Part shown: positions 1-11,000 of the stretch, in pieces | Layout of the letters: every line of letters starts with the position of its first letter | Position numbering within the stretch: the stretch's first letter is position 1 | Source of the DNA: Branchiostoma floridae | Lineage: Eukaryota; Chordata; Leptocardii; Amphioxiformes; Branchiostomatidae | Reading direction: 5' to 3' | Length of the DNA stretch: 64,000 bases | Assembly (NCBI RefSeq): GCF_000003815.2 | Contig: NC_049995.1 | Span: forward strand, 16,134,539-16,198,538 | Translations under genes and position numbers: made by a program | The notes under the pieces: generated by a model | Told to the model about the DNA's origin: nothing | Seen by the model: only the letters and a program-made list of their open reading frames with translations | The model's database searches: none

Positions 1-515
<515 letters not shown>

Positions 516-3500
516 CTTAGTCTGTGCTGCGCAGGCCCTGGCCAGGAGAGTCTTGCCCGTACCGGGAGGTCCGTACAGTAGAACACCCTTCGGAGGCTGG
601 ATTCCCAGGTTCTCAAACTTGTCCTTATGTGTCATTGGTAAAACCACTGCCTCTACAAGCTGGGGGGAGAAAATAACCACAGACATCAAGAAACCGACAA
701 AGAATTTAAGATATTTCTTGTTAAGGTACAGAGAAAACCTCTTACTGAATGTTTGATTCTGGAAAATCTTTAGGCTTAACTTTAGGCTAAAAATCTAAAT
801 CTGCTTTCAGAACAAGCTACAAAATGGTCATTTCAAGTATTGTATATGCGTACTGCACTCCAAAAGAGTAGGGTCCTAACTTCAGTAAGTTTTTGTCGAA
901 CTGGGGTGTGCTCCCTAAAGAAATTTGTAGCTATCCCACCTGAGTGCTGTAGACAATGTGATGATGTTTATTTTTGCATGTGTGACATCAGTACTAGAGA
1001 ACAGTTAATTTTTCTCATTAAAGAAAATTTGGACGATTTCATACATTACAGATCGATGTCAAGGTTCTCCGACGGAATAGCAGAGAAGGGAGTGTATATA
1101 GTGTATAATAAAAGTCGGAGCGAACTGCTAGTACTGGCCAGATGGTACCCAGGCTAACATTAGTTCTAGAGAACAGTTCATTTTTCTTATTAAACAAACA
1201 GCATGTGTTATTAGTGCCCCCTACCTCCTGTATCTGTTTGTCCAGCCCGCCGATGTCGCTGTACTGCTCCGTCGGTCTCTCGTCCACTTCCATCGCCTTC
1301 ACGCGGGAATCGTACTCCACGGGAAGCTTCTCCAGGATCAGGTACGAGTCTTTGTTCACCCCCTGCAAAGGAAAAGGCTTTGTTTAGTTTTATGGTTTTA
1401 CCAGTTCAATGGCAAAGTTTTTGCCATGCAGTCCAACTGAACGTCTTTCTTCTTGCTCACAGGAGGATCAATAGATTTTATTTTTATTTTGATCCTTAAA
1501 AATTTTGATCCTTAAAAATTGCACTGGTGACACCATAAAAATATTCTTTATTTATTTTAATGGTGTCACCAGTGCAATGGTCAAGTGCTTGCCTCTCTGT
1601 CCGTAGGTTGTGAGTTTAATTCCCAGTTGTCAAAGACAAGCAAACAGACACCAAAACTACCCCAAAGCTTCAAGTTCAGAAATATCAGATTACGATAGTT
1701 CTGCTTTCAAGATTTGAGTCATTATTCCAAAATATTACATTTGATCCTTAAAAATCTATTGATCCTCCTGTGAGCAAGAAGAAAGACGTTCAGTTTTAAG
1801 GTGGACAAGTAAACCACTTATCTATCTAAATCCCAATACAGTGAAGCTATAGAACCTGTTACTAAGTGTTAGGTCATCCTCCTCCTGTTACAAAAGAACC
1901 TTTCTCCCTGCCACAGTACTAGTTAAGTTGTGGAACTGCCTCCCACAGGACATTGTGAACATCAGAGACTTACAGAATTTCAAACATAAAATAAAAGCCA
2001 CCATATCAAATCTCACTCAATGGAAAAATCTTACTTACTTGGCAAGTCTGGTATAGGTCATGCACTTGCTTGATCAGCACTTGCACTTGCCCTAGACAAT
2101 AGGGCTATAGCTAGTGGACTTGTCCAACCCTGCTTAACATAAGTCTGCCCTTGATCTACTAGTAATAGGTAGACTTTAGATTTAGATACGGGCTAGTTAG
2201 ACAGTCTTTATGTTTAACCCTAAAACTGCTCCCTTACCACCAGGTCGGCAGGGTTCAGCTGTTCCACGTCCACCAGCCTGATGACTGTTAGGAAGTGAGA
2301 TTACCTGTGATAACTTATTTCGAGGCCTTTGACCTAACGTCCTATCAGTGTCCCCGTTGTGCCTGGCATTTGAACATAAGAAAACACGCACACACAGATC
2401 TAGACAAAACTCACATTTCCCCAAAGCTTCAGAAACATATCACATTATGTCTGTTAATTACTTCTGCTTTAAAGATTCAAGTCTTTATTCCAAAAAATTA
2501 CATTTGAGCCCTAACAATCTCTTGCTTTTTAACCCTAAAACTGCTCCCTTACCACCAGGTCAGCAGGGTTGAGCTGTTCCACGTCCACCAGCCCAATGAC
2601 TGGCAGGAAGTAGGTTTGTCTGGTGGAGGTTTTGATGACCGCTGCCTTCCCCTTCCGGGTGGAGTCCAGATCCACGTTGGCTCCGTCTTCTTCGGCTTGA
2701 TCCTGGGGATCCACATCCAGGATCTACGATCCAGATTACAGAAAAACACATCATAAGATCTCAAATCATTGAAATAAATTTTATCAACGATGCTTTAAAA
2801 GCGGACTATGTGAAAGGATCTCAACTGCGCAAATGTTATTTTTTAACAACCATGAAGCAGTAGTATCCAGTATATTTCCGAAAATAATTTCATCAGGTTC
2901 GTAGATCATAGGACATAAGTCAGCAGGTGAAATAAACTGGTTGTGTAAAAGAAAACTCTTATGTCCTAGTATCCAGTATATTTTGATTACTAGTATACTG
3001 CTGCTGGGATCCCTGACACCAGGGGTAGGCATCGGTCAGCTACAGTAGTATTCACAACGCGCTTCCACGCGGCTCTGTCCAGCGGGTTCACCCGTTAGAC
3101 CGCACACTCTGATGTCAGGCTTTTAGCTAGGATTTTATAATAGGGAGTCCAAACTTATTGGTGAGTCGCGGTAAGTGACTATTGTAGGAGGATCTGGGGG
3201 CATCCAGCTTCTATGGTGCAGAGTTTTTGATGGTTTTAAGCAAAAATAGTGCATTCTAAGGTATCCCAAGAGGCAAAAATACTGTTACAGATGTCACAGT
3301 AGAAGACTGTGACCACAGATGACCTGGTAGCATCCCTGGTCAATCAGAATTTCATGCTTGTCAGATGATTTTCTCCCCAATACAGGGCGTCCAGAGGCAT
3401 CAAATTTCTTGTTATTCTAAGAAAAGTGTGTCCAGATGACGCATGTCTGGCTAAAAGCCTGTCTGATGTAGTAGGACTGATTTAATTCATGTGACAGCCT

Positions 3501-6442
3501 ACCTACCTACCTAGTCCCTTGACCTCCAGGTCGTTGGGGGGACAAGGTAGCCATGAAGATGGTTGTGTGACAGCAATAGTGTGTAAATGTCCTAACAAGC
3601 AAACTTTCATTCCAGGATGGAGGGACAGGTCCTGGAGACTGTCTTGGTTTTGACAGAGATGGGTTGAGCACTGGGATCAGTCTATAGCACAGGTAGCATA
3701 TTTTGTTCAGATCCTTGTTTTCAGGCACGTACCTCTATAACGTTGGACACCAGGTAAGGCAGTGTCTTGTTGACCTTGATCTTCTCTGTGTTCTCCTTGA
3801 TTTTCTCCCTCTGCGCCTGGAGCTCGTGGGAGATCCGCATTGTCTCGCTCTTCATAATCTGTGCACAGAAAAAAACGGAGTAAGACGTTACTAATTACAA
3901 TTTTTTTCTAAAGTGGAGATGCAACTCCATGCCCTGACTACTGTAGTGACCTCTTAGCCTGGAATCCAGCCGTGTTGTGCTCTGGTCGCTCTGCTTCCTG
4001 CCAACACGTCTGGCCTTCGTTACAATTGGAACGATCGGCCCTTACGTCACTAATGAAGAAAAGTTCGCGGGAAAGATAGAAGTAGTGTTCCCTTTTATTA
4101 CAAACTGTAAACATGATTTTGTGTGTTCGATTTCAATGGTAAGCCTTCCCGCGAAAGGGGCTTGGAGCTAACAGCCAGCCAGAAATCTCGCAGATAAACT
4201 CTGCGAATATTCAAATGCCGATCGTTCGAATGCTAACGAAGGCCAGTCGTATTGGCAGGAAGCGTACGTGAGGAAAGCGACCAAAGCACGATACGGCTGG
4301 ATTCCAGGCTAGTGACCTCTTACCCTGGGGAGCAGATCCTCTGAAGCTTTAACTTTCAATTCTACAAAACTCCACACCATGGAACAGGGAAACTCCCGTC
4401 CACACCATCTCCAACATTTGGTTTCTGTGCTCCCTCCCTATGCTCCCCCCGCAATTTTTTTCCTAGAAAAACCTAAGAACACTTTCTTTCAAGAATACCA
4501 GTTTAAGTTTTGGGCTTATTTATCTTGGTTTATTTCTTATTGTTACCTTTACAGAAGGGAACATATTGTTTTTGCTTTGTTTCTTCTTCTTTTCCGCACA
4601 AATAAGGTCAACGACCTGGACCAGATGGCTGTCACCATGGTAACTGGTAAAGCAGCAGGCACCATGTGGTGTTCAGTTACATAATGTAGCAAATGTCAGA
4701 TCTAGAGGGGCTCGGGTCACTACATTTAGAAATGTGTTCAAATAAGAATGAACAAAACAGTTGCCAGTGTTAGACTACAACATGTGAAGGTAACATTCTG
4801 TATTTGCTTGCAAATATTACCTTTCTAGTATAATCTAAATTTGTTATTACCCTCCCATCTTTTCTATTGCTTACCCCTCTTTCTACCTGCCTGGACAGTT
4901 TCTTGCATGGCAGTTTTAGCTGTGAGTTAAAAACAAAAGCATTTCTGTACCTTTATCTCATTATCCAGCAGCCGAGTTCTGCTGATGATCTCATCTGTGG
5001 ACATCCGCATCACTTCTTCTCCAAGCGCCTCCTAGGGGGAGAGAGAAGAATTACAGGTCAGTACAAATAAAGTCTTTTTGTCCTGTTTTTCATTTGTTGC
5101 CCATGATCATCATGATGATTATGTCATAGTACACAAGGTTTGTTTGTGTGATTTGTTTGAACCTTTGTTTATTCATGAGAAGCTCAAATCGGCCAGCAGG
5201 CCGCTTTTCATTGAGGTCATGAGGGAGGTAAAGGTCATATAAAATATAATACAGATACAGATTACATTGAGTACGATTAGATTCATCAACCTATATCACT
5301 ACACAAACATGGTACAAAACATATAGTGGTGCAGATGGCTCAGTGTTCATAGTCCGTGTCCGTTCGTTTTGGTCAATTACTTTTACTTCAAGAGTCTCTT
5401 AAAGCTGGTCAGATTTGGAGCCGTACGTGTGTCTGGTGGTAGGTTGTTCCAGACATTGGGTCCACGGTTCCCAGACAGTAACTGAGTAAGTTTTGATCAT
5501 TGATTCATTCACACCGGGAGAGACCCTGACTCTTTTCAATTACTGTGGTGGGTTCTTTTAACTTAAGTTTTATGTGCTCGAGGTGTGGCTCTCCTCCAAC
5601 ATGGGACACTCCATTTAAGGTTCCATCCTTGAGACCCTACCTTATTTACACCAAGCAATGCCACACATATATAAATACACAACTACACAGTACATGCACA
5701 TATTAATCGTCATATTTTGTTCCCTTAGTCTGTCCATGAAAATTTTACAATAATGACAAAATATTTGTTTTTGTAGTAACGTAAACCAAATGCAATATTT
5801 CAACATTGTGTAAATTGAAAACTTCTTTGTTGGCAAGACATGTGAAAAAAATGTTATTGTATACTTTGTCTAACTCTAAGATTAAGAAGTACACAAATTG
5901 TGTATACATAAAATACGGACACTAAAAACAAAAGACTACCGAAGTATTCAGCCTATAAATATATTTTTGCTTTTACAAATTTCCCTTCTTTAGGACAAAA
6001 GTGCCCCCCTCCCCCATGGTTCTAACAACAAAAACATGCATGTTCATGGTTCCCATGTCACATAATACGGTCTTAATTTTGTACTTAATGATTTGATAAT
6101 TGAAAAATCAGATAAATAGAAATGCAGCAATAGAAATATTTACAAGAATAGACGTTTCGACAGCAAAGACTTCTAACGGACGAAAACGTTATAACTTTTT
6201 TTATGGACCTTTCAGGTTTTCTGAATGGGTGATGACCACGAGTGTGCCAAAATCGGTAACTTTGACCGACGATTTCTTCATTATTTCTCACTGTTTATCC
6301 CAACCTTTTCCCTGCTATTCTTGCTCATACTATAAAAAACGATATGATGAAGTATTTAGAGGCAGTTATGGCAGAATAAAGCAGTTTTTCTCACATCTCC
6401 GTCGTCCCAGATCGCCTTGTCATCCAACGAAGAAGCCGCCAT
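516..6442 (-). CDS. PSMC3: 26S proteasome regulatory subunit 6A (Rpt5 AAA ATPase), 5' part
   Basis: Rpt5 is one of six AAA ATPases of the proteasome base; it unfolds substrates and opens the 20S gate. Six coding exons, all phase 0, are present: 6395-6442, 4951-5031, 3733-3858, 2553-2723, 1225-1362 and 516-659, giving 236 residues. Visible are the N-terminal helix ([12 protein letters not shown]..), the coiled coil ([21 protein letters not shown]), the OB-like domain ([19 protein letters not shown]), the linker [20 protein letters not shown] and the Walker A loop GPPGTGKT at residues 218-225. The sequence tracks vertebrate PSMC3 closely, except that exon 1 ([16 protein letters not shown]) is lineage specific. 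The start sits on the first ATG, in an AAGATGGCGG context. The remaining AAA domain (Walker B, SRH) lies left of the window, and exon 7 is not seen because the edge falls in a minisatellite. The identification is firm. Confidence 0.96.
1441..1790. repeat. Nested inverted repeat in PSMC3 intron 5-4
   Basis: Two inverted pairs are nested. Outer arms of about 38 bp at 1441-1478 and 1753-1790 contain TTGCTCACAGGAGGATCAAT and its complement. Inner arms near 1516-1535 and 1559-1578 contain GCACTGGTGACACCAT and its complement. The layout fits a foldback/MITE-type insertion; no terminal duplication was worked out. Confidence 0.7.
2215..2297 (-). pseudogene. Partial duplicate of PSMC3 exon 4
   Basis: The segment repeats the 3' half of PSMC3 exon 4 (2553-2615) together with its splice donor and the following intron start (AACCCTAAAACTGCTCCCTT). 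It lies about 320 bp further into the intron. The fragment encodes a degenerate version of [16 protein letters not shown], with a substitution of the glycine before LVD, and has no upstream half. It is probably not spliced productively, although the donor is intact. Confidence 0.75.
2870..2975. repeat. Dispersed repeat fragment shared with 18153-18400
   Basis: It contains GGTTGTGTAAAAGAAAACTC and ATAATTTCATCAGGTTCGTA, both found again in the foldback at 18153-18400. It lies in the PSMC3 intron between exons 3 and 4 and appears to be debris of the same mobile family. Confidence 0.6.
3955..4311. mobile_element. 357-bp foldback element with 9-bp target duplication
   Basis: The element runs from TAGCCTGGAATCCAGCCGT to its exact reverse complement, with imperfect arms extending about 100 bp or more (shared GGCCTTCGTTA, CGATCGGC). 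It is flanked by the direct repeat GTGACCTCT at 3946-3954 and 4312-4320. Long terminal inverted repeats plus 9-bp target duplication are typical of Mutator-like elements; no coding capacity is seen. It sits in the PSMC3 intron between exons 2 and 3. A relative with another 9-bp duplication lies at 24440-24590. Confidence 0.85.
5440..5640. repeat. Dispersed repeat (CACACCGGGA...GTGTGG family)
   Basis: It shares CTCACACCGGGA-like, TGTGGTGGGTTCTTT and GTGCTCGAGGTGTGGCT blocks with 15295-15400 and 25680-25790 upstream of SDR copies 2 and 3. It is located in PSMC3 intron 1 as a degenerate copy. Confidence 0.6.
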
Positions 6443-7228
6443 CTTGCTTGTTTGAAATCACGTGATCAAATCACTTGCACAGTGCACGAGCGCCGTCTGG
6501 CGATTTCTATTCAAACTGCATCAAAAAATTTTGTTGACCACGCACGAGCGTTCTCTAGCGATTTAGATGGAACGTGCATGTTGAAAGGTTTGCAGGTGTT
6601 GCCGGAAGCAGGTGATTCATAATGCTTTCCCTATCGAACGGTAGCGAGTAGAATTGCGTAAGGCAAACGCAATGCGCGTCGCGTTTTATTTTTCTCCCTC
6701 CATCCAACAAACCCAGCATTTTCAAAGAGTGGTTTCTTGTGCTATAACGTTAACGTTAAAATGAAATGATTTTTCGCACGCCGTATAATGGCCCATATAA
6801 TGTTTGTAAAAACATGATCGACCGAGGAAATGGCATTGACTCATTCATTGAAAGAAACAAACACTTTCAAATGTATTCTTTCCGAGCTATCGACGTATCC
6901 CAATTTCTGGTGAAGTAAGACCACATCAATTTTATTTTTAGATATTGATATAACGTTACTGTATTTTCTCTAGCTTGAAATTGCAATATAATCGGCCGAT
7001 TTTTATGTTTCAATAGTTTCCTTTCTAATGTTTCTTTTTCGAGATTTAGCTCCCTTGCAGAAACACATAACGTTACGTGTCCCTACGGCACCAGAAATAA
7101 TGCCAGCTCAGCCCCTAGCCGAATGGTTTAGAATTATACTAATTTATAGACCAAATTATCGATCCATATATGGCTGGGAGCGGAACATCCGCAACTAGGC
7201 GCGCTTAACGCCGCCCTGACGTCACTGG
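6443..7228. other. Intergenic region with PSMC3 promoter side
   Basis: The PSMC3 start at 6442 is preceded on its own strand by an E-box-like TCACGTGA within about 30 bp. No TATA box is obvious, as is usual for housekeeping genes. No coding sequence is recognised between here and the tRNA gene. Confidence 0.5.
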
Positions 7229-7300
7229 GACTCCGTGGCGCAACGGTAGCGCGTCTGACTCCAGATCAGAAGGTTGCGTGTTCGAATCACGTCGGGGTCA
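7229..7300 (+). tRNA. tRNA-Trp (anticodon CCA)
   Basis: A 72-nt cloverleaf: acceptor stem GACTCCG paired imperfectly with CGGGGTC, D arm with TGGCGCAACGGTA (box A), anticodon stem TCTGA/TCAGA enclosing CTCCAGA (anticodon CCA at 7261-7263), and T arm GTGTTCGAATCAC (box B). There is no intron and no encoded CCA tail. A TTTTT polymerase III terminator follows at about 7306-7310. The sequence nearly equals vertebrate tRNA-Trp; the acceptor reads GACTCC where I recall GACCTC in vertebrates, so one or two pairs may be weakened. Confidence 0.96.
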
Positions 7301-7419
7301 CATCGTTTTTGTCAGTCCTTTTACAATGGGGACAAGACAAACTGAATTACAACAAGCGAAAGACAACTTGATATTGAACCACCATTTACATTGGGCATTT
7401 TTTTTTCAGATCAAAACGT

Positions 7420-7460
7420 TGTATGTTGAATCACGCTCTGGTGTCACATCGTTTTTATCA
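7420..7460 (+). pseudogene. Duplicated 3' half of tRNA-Trp
   Basis: The text GTTGTATGTTGAATCACGCTC then GGTGTCACATCGTTTTTA copies the tRNA-Trp T arm, acceptor 3' side and terminator with a few substitutions. Flanking sequence is also duplicated: CAACTTGATATTGAACC occurs near 7363 and 7508. The 5' half is absent, so it is a tRNA fragment from a local tandem duplication. Confidence 0.7.
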
Positions 7461-7962
7461 TGGGCTGAAAAATAAAATCTATTTGATTTCCAACGTGTGA
7501 AAGTACAACTTGATATTGAACCTCCGCCTACATTTTAATAGTATTTTTTTCTTGCGAAATGAACAATGTAATACATTCACTAATAATTTTTCACAATGTT
7601 CCCTTTGTTGCTGGCGCACTTTGAAGGCGACAGCATTTCATTATTTTCATAATACTCCAAAAATCACAAATGCAACGTACAAGTCTTGCTGTCGGGGCAG
7701 CGGACTACAGGTCATTGACCCCGGTGAACTCTGTAAGAAAAACCGCAGGTAAACGCATCAAATAGATCTTCAGAAATCACTAAGTAGCTCCAAATTAACA
7801 ACATAGTCTGTTTATTATCACATTCTGCTCTGTATATAATTGAAAATAAAACAAGAGAGAGATTTTGTTGTGTACCGTTATATATTTTTTCCTTTCAAAC
7901 CATATCATCAACATCTTTGTTTGTGTTTTGATGCTGTCCGTCCACCTTCAAAGTTCACTGAA

Positions 7963-7975
7963 AGTTCAAAGGTCC
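7963..7975 (+). promoter_or_regulatory. DR1-like nuclear-receptor half-site pair
   Basis: AGTTCA-A-AGGTCC lies about 90 bp upstream of the SDR copy 1 start codon. Direct repeats spaced by one base are bound by HNF4/RXR-type receptors. Two mismatches from AGGTCA make this only suggestive. Confidence 0.3.
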
Positions 7976-8063
7976 AAACTTCAGGTCCAAGCAAGAAGAC
8001 TCGCGTTAGATTGTGAATAAAAGACATTTCCTGGCTGATTTCCGGCGTGCCTTCTGCCTAAAG

Positions 8064-11000
8064 ATGCCTGATTTGACGGGAAAAGTTGCCATAATCACAG
8101 GTATTTGTGTAGAAGTAAAAGCGAAGCGTTTGATTGTGTGTGTGGTTTCGACGTGGGGAGGGAGGGCGTGGCATACCGTGGCAGTAGAATTAGCAGAGTT
8201 AAAGAAAGTAAAAGAAAGTAAGTTAAAGAAAGTAAAAAATGTAATTCTTAAGGATTGTGCAAGCATTTTCTGTTGGTATTATCAAAATTCTGACAAAAGT
8301 GTCATTGTGTTTTCTCTCCATGTTTGTTTTTCCAGGGAGGTTAAAAAACCTTGGTCTCTCTCCCTTCTCTCTCCCTCCTTGCACTTGTCTTTTTCTATGA
8401 TCCTGTAAAAAAATTCTGTTATTTAGAGAATCATCCTGTCAAGCAACTTCCTTTTTCCACCATAACAGGTGCGAGTTCTGGAATTGAAAAGTTACGTAAA
8501 GTACCTCAAATCGGAATCCAAGAGCACAAAATCAGCAGCATGTCGGGATTCGAAGCTAGGACCTCTGGGTTCTTGGCTAAATGCCCTAACCATTTCACTG
8601 AACTGGCTATTTCAAGGGATTCTTGTGTTCCCGCCCCTACAGGTGCGAGCTCAGGAATCGGGAAGGGGACAGCTGTGGAATTTGCCCAGCTGGGAGCGCA
8701 CCTGGCTCTGACTGGGAGGAACCAGGAAAACCTGCAGGCCACAGCAACGGCCTGTGTGGAGGCAGGAGCTCCGCAAGACAAGGTGTTTGTTTGTTTGTTT
8801 GTTTGTTTTGGTATCATGGGGTTGCTTGTAACATGCGGAAATATCATTAATACAGTTTGTTTGTTTGCAATGCTAATATTTTGAGTTTTTCTGAAAAGAC
8901 TATTGTACAATTTTGCCCAACTGCCCAAAGTACAGGATACAAAGATAAGATATGCATGTAAAAGTATAATAAATCTAGTATAGCATGTGTGTTTGACTAA
9001 ATTTTCTTACTTCTCATTTTCTACCAAGGAACTTCTCAAATCCTTGGTAATGGTGAAAATGTTGATGATATTTTTATGTCATTTGTTTCACATGCGGGGC
9101 TCGAAATACTACCTGCATATGCAGGTTAATGCAGGTAAAATTGGAGCTGTGCAGGTATTTTTGCTAACCTGCACTGGTCCATGTACTGGGTTTTATACAT
9201 AAATGTCCTATGATGTATGTGCATGTGGATTGTTATTAGCTGCATTGACTGTTACCACCTATAAAGTATAAAAGAAAAAATAGCAATGATTCCTGAACAA
9301 TTTTAGTATGATCCATACTTCCTAAATTCAGGTGAGAGTGGTGCAGGTAAAATTTGTCTGGTGCAGGTAATTTTAAATGTTACAGTAAATGTTACCTGCA
9401 CCAGTGCAGGTATGCAGAAAAAGTATTTCAAGCTCTGACATTCCTAAAACCTTTTGAGGAATTGTGTTTTAAGGCCAACTTGGGCAATCATGTAGTAGTA
9501 CTTATAAAGTGTACATCAAAGACTATTTTACTTTTTCTCATCAAAGTTCATTTTTTTCTTCAGATCCTTATTGTAACAGGAGACATCTGTGATGAACAAG
9601 TGCAGAAAAACCTGGTGGAGCAAACTGTGCAGAAGTTTGGCAGGATAGATGTTCTGGTAATGACTTCTTAATGAGTTATTACTCTTTACTCTTTGTTCTC
9701 AGTTTATACCAGAGCTGTCTCCAGCTTTACATAAATTATATATAATTTTCTTTTCTTTTTTCTTTCGCACTCATTGTTTGGGAGCCACAATGTGTTTGAT
9801 TTTTGTTTTTAAATCTGTAATTCTAAGATTACAAAAAAAAAAAAACATTTTCGCCTGTTTTGTGTCATGAAGTTCAGCTATTTTGGAACGAGTGGGTGTA
9901 ATTTTTTGTCCGTTCCAAGAAACAAATTTCTGTCCCAAGATGGAAGAACAGAAAGCCATTGTGGTATCCATAACAAAAGTAACACAAAATTGTTGGTAAT
10001 AAACACTTTTGGTTTCCTATACTTGATAAATGTTGCTTGCTTAAAGCTGTTTTCTTTTGTACTTAATTACTTATTATATGTACTAGGTGAATAGTGCAGG
10101 CGTTATCCTAAAAGGAACCATAGAGACAACAGACATGTCGGAGTATGATCGTATGATGGACATCAACGCTCGCTGTGTGGTGGCTCTGACTCAGTTGTGT
10201 GTGCCCCATCTTACAGTCACCAAAGGTAAGGCAGGACTCGAATACTTTTTCCTGCATACCTGTACTGGTGCAGGTAACATTGAAAATTACCTGTATCAGA
10301 CAAATTTTACCTGTACCAGACAAATTTTTTACCTGCACCACTCTGAATTTAGGAAGTATGGATCATACTGAAACTTCAAAAACTATTGCTATTTTTCCTT
10401 TAATTTATACTTTATAAGTGGTAACAGTCAATGCTGTTGATACTAATAAAAATCCATATACACCTACATTATAGGACATTTATGTACATGGACCAGTTCA
10501 GGTTAGGTGCAGGTAGACATCAGAAATACCTGCACAGATCCAATTTTACCTGCACTAACCTGCATATGCAGGTAATATTTCGACCCCTGTAATGTTATGA
10601 GACATCATATCATATATTAGTTATCATTACATATATTTGAACCTTGAACCTTGAACGTGGACATCAGGGATGTCATCATATATTTATACAAGCTAAAAGC
10701 CAAAGGTTAAAAGGCAAGTCCCATAGCCTTTGTGGCCATAAGAGTAGTGTTGTTTCATTTTTTTTAACGATTTTGCTCAGTGCAAGGCCATTGACCACTT
10801 CTTAGGGCACTGACGTATGCTCACTGTGGCAACAATTGTTCTTCCCAAGGCAGAAAAATTGAGCTTCAATTGACTCAATAGATAAAACAAGGTTTACAAA
10901 GGTGGCTTGGGTTACGTTGTTGTCCACTGTATGTAGGCATGGTATTGGATGTTGAGAAGATGTCTGTATAACTGCAATGACTTGATTTCTTTATCCCAGG

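Noticed and set aside
4379-4684. 101-codon plus-strand frame in PSMC3 intron 2
   Set aside because: Intronic and antisense, with no similarity to known domains and low-complexity aromatic content.
6100-6465. 121-codon plus-strand open frame over PSMC3 exon 1
   Set aside because: It overlaps the PSMC3 start exon antisense, has no recognisable domain, and its 5' part is intronic AT-rich sequence.
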